This document shows, piece after piece, positions 13,429-15,021 of a DNA stretch of 15,021 nucleotides. The stretch is from an uncultured Caryophanales bacterium. Lineage in GTDB: Bacteria; Bacillota_I; Bacilli_A; RF39; UBA660. Location of the stretch: contig CAMIXP010000019.1 of the NCBI GenBank assembly GCA_946402785.1, positions 1 to 15,021 on the forward strand, given 5' to 3'. The position numbers were made by a program, and so were the translations under genes. The notes under the pieces are model-generated. The model was not told the origin of the DNA. It worked only from the letters and a program-made list of their open reading frames with translations, and made no database searches. The stretch's first letter is position 1, and each line of letters starts with the position of its first letter.

Positions 13429-15010
13429 AATCAATTCCGTTTACCAGATAATCTTTAATGGTTGTTCTACGAATATCGGATTCTGTATTCTTGACTGCTA
13501 TCTTTAAGGCATCCATATCTCCTATTAGATATAATTTCTTTTTGGCTCTTGTGACAGCAGTATAGATTAGTTTTTGATATAACATTTTTCTGTATCCTTT
13601 TACAAGTGGTAATACAACAATATCAAATTCAGAGCCTTGTGCTTTATGAATACTAATTGCATAAGCAAGTCTAAAATTATTGTAATTGGCAGGAGTATAT
13701 TTTACAAGATTTCTGTCAAAATCAATTTTAATTTCTTTTTTGGTTCCTTCTAAAATGGAATCTACTAATCCAATATCTCCATTATAAACATTTTCATCTG
13801 GCATATTGGTTAATTGAATGACTTTGTCTTCTTCTCGTATCGTGAATTCTCCCAATTTATGTTCTTTTTTCTCTTTCTTTTTTGGATTATCAATTTCTTG
13901 TACTCTCTTATTGATTTCATCAATCCCATTGATTCCTTTATACATAGGAACTAAGATTTGAAAATCCTTATAGGAAACATCTTTATACGTACTTGCTATT
14001 TCACAGACATAGTTCATGACTTCTGTATCAAAACAACGAATAAAGGTTAAATCATCTTCTTCATTGAAACGTGATTCATCAATTGATTGATTTCTAATAT
14101 CATAAGCTAAATTCACAATATTAGAATCTTTTCCTTGTCGATATAATTCTTTCAATTCCACTACTTCTAATTGTCTACTTTCAATTAAATCATGAAGTAC
14201 TTGTCCTGGTCCAACACTTGGTAGTTGGTGATCATCTCCTACAATAATGATCTTACAATTACTGGATAGTCCTTTTAATAAATTCGCAAATAAATAGGTA
14301 TCAATCATACTCGATTCATCTAGAATAACCATTTCTACTTTTGATTTATTATATTGATTTACTTGGAAACGATTGGTATCTTTGGACCATTTTAAGAATC
14401 TGTGAATCGTACTTGCATTCATAAGAGTTGCTTCACTCATTCTTTTGGCTGCTCTACCGGTTGGAGCTAGTAATGCAATTTTATCATTTAATGTTTCATA
14501 AGAGAATTTATTCATTAAACGATAGAGTTCACAAATACCCTTCATAATCGTTGTTTTTCCGGTGCCAGGTCCACCTGTAATAATTAATACATCTTTTGTA
14601 TAACTCTTTTGGATTGCTTTTCTTTGATCTTCATTATACGTAATTCCAAATAGTTCTTCTAAGGTTTGAATCGTTTCTTCTAATTTCTTATTTTTGTTTT
14701 CTTTATTACTATTTAATAGTCTTAATCTTTTCACAATCAATGTTTCTGATTCATACATTTCTTTTAAATAGTAACGCTCTTTCTTTTTGACTATTTTTCC
14801 ATCTACTTCTAGTTTTAGAAGAGCTTTATTCATTTCTTTGTCTTCTAAAGATACTCCTAGTACTCTTGGTAGATATCCTTTAATTTCTTCTTCAAAGTAA
14901 TAACTATGTCCATAGGTATTACTTACTTCTTCCATGATATAGAGAATGGCTGCTTTCATACGATGAATATCATTTGGTTTTGTATTATTATATTTAAAAT
15001 TAACTAACAA
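13427..15010 (-). CDS. recD2: RecD2-like superfamily 1 DNA helicase, N-terminus missing or interrupted
   Basis: An ATP-dependent DNA helicase of the RecD2 (YrrC) type. The visible 527 residues hold all the motor motifs: Walker A GGPGTGKTT (146-154), motif Ia APTGRAAKR (182-190), Walker B ILDESSMID (229-237), motif III GDDHQLPSVGPGQ (258-270), LVPMYKG (353-359), motif V SIHKAQGSEF (453-462) and motif VI YTAVTRAK (483-490). Family members are usually over 700 residues, with an N-terminal beta domain and helix-hairpin-helix motifs; that part is absent. The first residues already match the end of the HhH region. The only possible upstream start is a TTG at 15010, without a ribosome-binding site, and an in-frame TGA lies at 15017-15019. 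So the gene is truncated, frameshifted, or affected by an error near the edge. Confidence 0.85.
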   Translation of the reverse strand: MLVNFKYNNTKPNDIHRMKAAILYIMEEVSNTYGHSYYFEEEIKGYLPRVLGVSLEDKEMNKALLKLEVDGKIVKKKERYYLKEMYESETLIVKRLRLLNSNKENKNKKLEETIQTLEELFGITYNEDQRKAIQKSYTKDVLIITGGPGTGKTTIMKGICELYRLMNKFSYETLNDKIALLAPTGRAAKRMSEATLMNASTIHRFLKWSKDTNRFQVNQYNKSKVEMVILDESSMIDTYLFANLLKGLSSNCKIIIVGDDHQLPSVGPGQVLHDLIESRQLEVVELKELYRQGKDSNIVNLAYDIRNQSIDESRFNEEDDLTFIRCFDTEVMNYVCEIASTYKDVSYKDFQILVPMYKGINGIDEINKRVQEIDNPKKKEKKEHKLGEFTIREEDKVIQLTNMPDENVYNGDIGLVDSILEGTKKEIKIDFDRNLVKYTPANYNNFRLAYAISIHKAQGSEFDIVVLPLVKGYRKMLYQKLIYTAVTRAKKKLYLIGDMDALKIAVKNTESDIRRTTIKDYLVNGID

Positions 15011-15021
15011 TGGTGTTCATG

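Noticed and set aside
15008..15021. TGA as Trp codon, which would extend the helicase beyond 15017
   Set aside because: All other Trp residues in the window use TGG, which would be very unlikely in an AT-rich genome with TGA as Trp. A truncation, frameshift or sequence error at the edge explains it better.

Overview
The window is very AT-rich (about 30% G+C by eye, not counted) and comes from a low-GC Gram-positive lineage. The standard genetic code fits: every Trp in the long frames is TGG, and the 15 visible stops are 12 TAA, 3 TAG and no TGA. DUF1846, DUF1003, DUF362, RecD2-type helicase, RdgB, type I methionine aminopeptidase and UppP point to a Bacilli-like Firmicute. An uncultured gut clade is possible, but that is inference. 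UppP argues for a cell wall. I see no tRNA, rRNA, insertion sequence, phage gene or CRISPR array. Fifteen of 16 genes lie on the minus strand; the exception is a TetR-type regulator.

Layout, right to left (direction of transcription). (1) 15010-13427, RecD2-like helicase whose N-terminus is missing or broken at the window edge. (2) 13370-12612, methionine aminopeptidase. (3) 12535-11084, a full-length phosphoglycerate mutase (iPGM) homologue that has lost nearly all catalytic and metal-binding residues. (4) An apparent operon 11028-8237: RdgB, a polytopic membrane protein, UppP and a membrane-anchored protein. It ends at a bidirectional terminator shared with the convergent TetR gene (7668-8210). 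(5) Divergent from TetR, 7540-5028: a membrane protein with a large outer domain, then a DUF362 protein. Palindromes in the shared intergenic region could be TetR operators. (6) 4968-2560: a HAD phosphatase, then two membrane proteins with matching N-terminal zinc ribbons. (7) 2491-1955, DUF1003 membrane protein. (8) 1907-1140, HExxH protein. (9) 1060-1, DUF1846 protein, cut by the left edge.

Two architectural themes recur. First, nearly every transcription unit has a TATAAT-like -10 box only 15-20 nt before its start codon, often with an upstream TGN, so predicted 5' leaders are about 9-14 nt, little more than a Shine-Dalgarno sequence. Second, at most unit ends the stop codon lies inside or directly beside the intrinsic terminator hairpin, and the next gene's promoter abuts or overlaps that terminator. 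All intergenic gaps are under about 120 bp.

The most interesting single gene is the apparent iPGM pseudoenzyme. The TetR/membrane protein/DUF362 locus is the best candidate for an uncharacterised regulated system. I do not see a clear new defence or mobile system.
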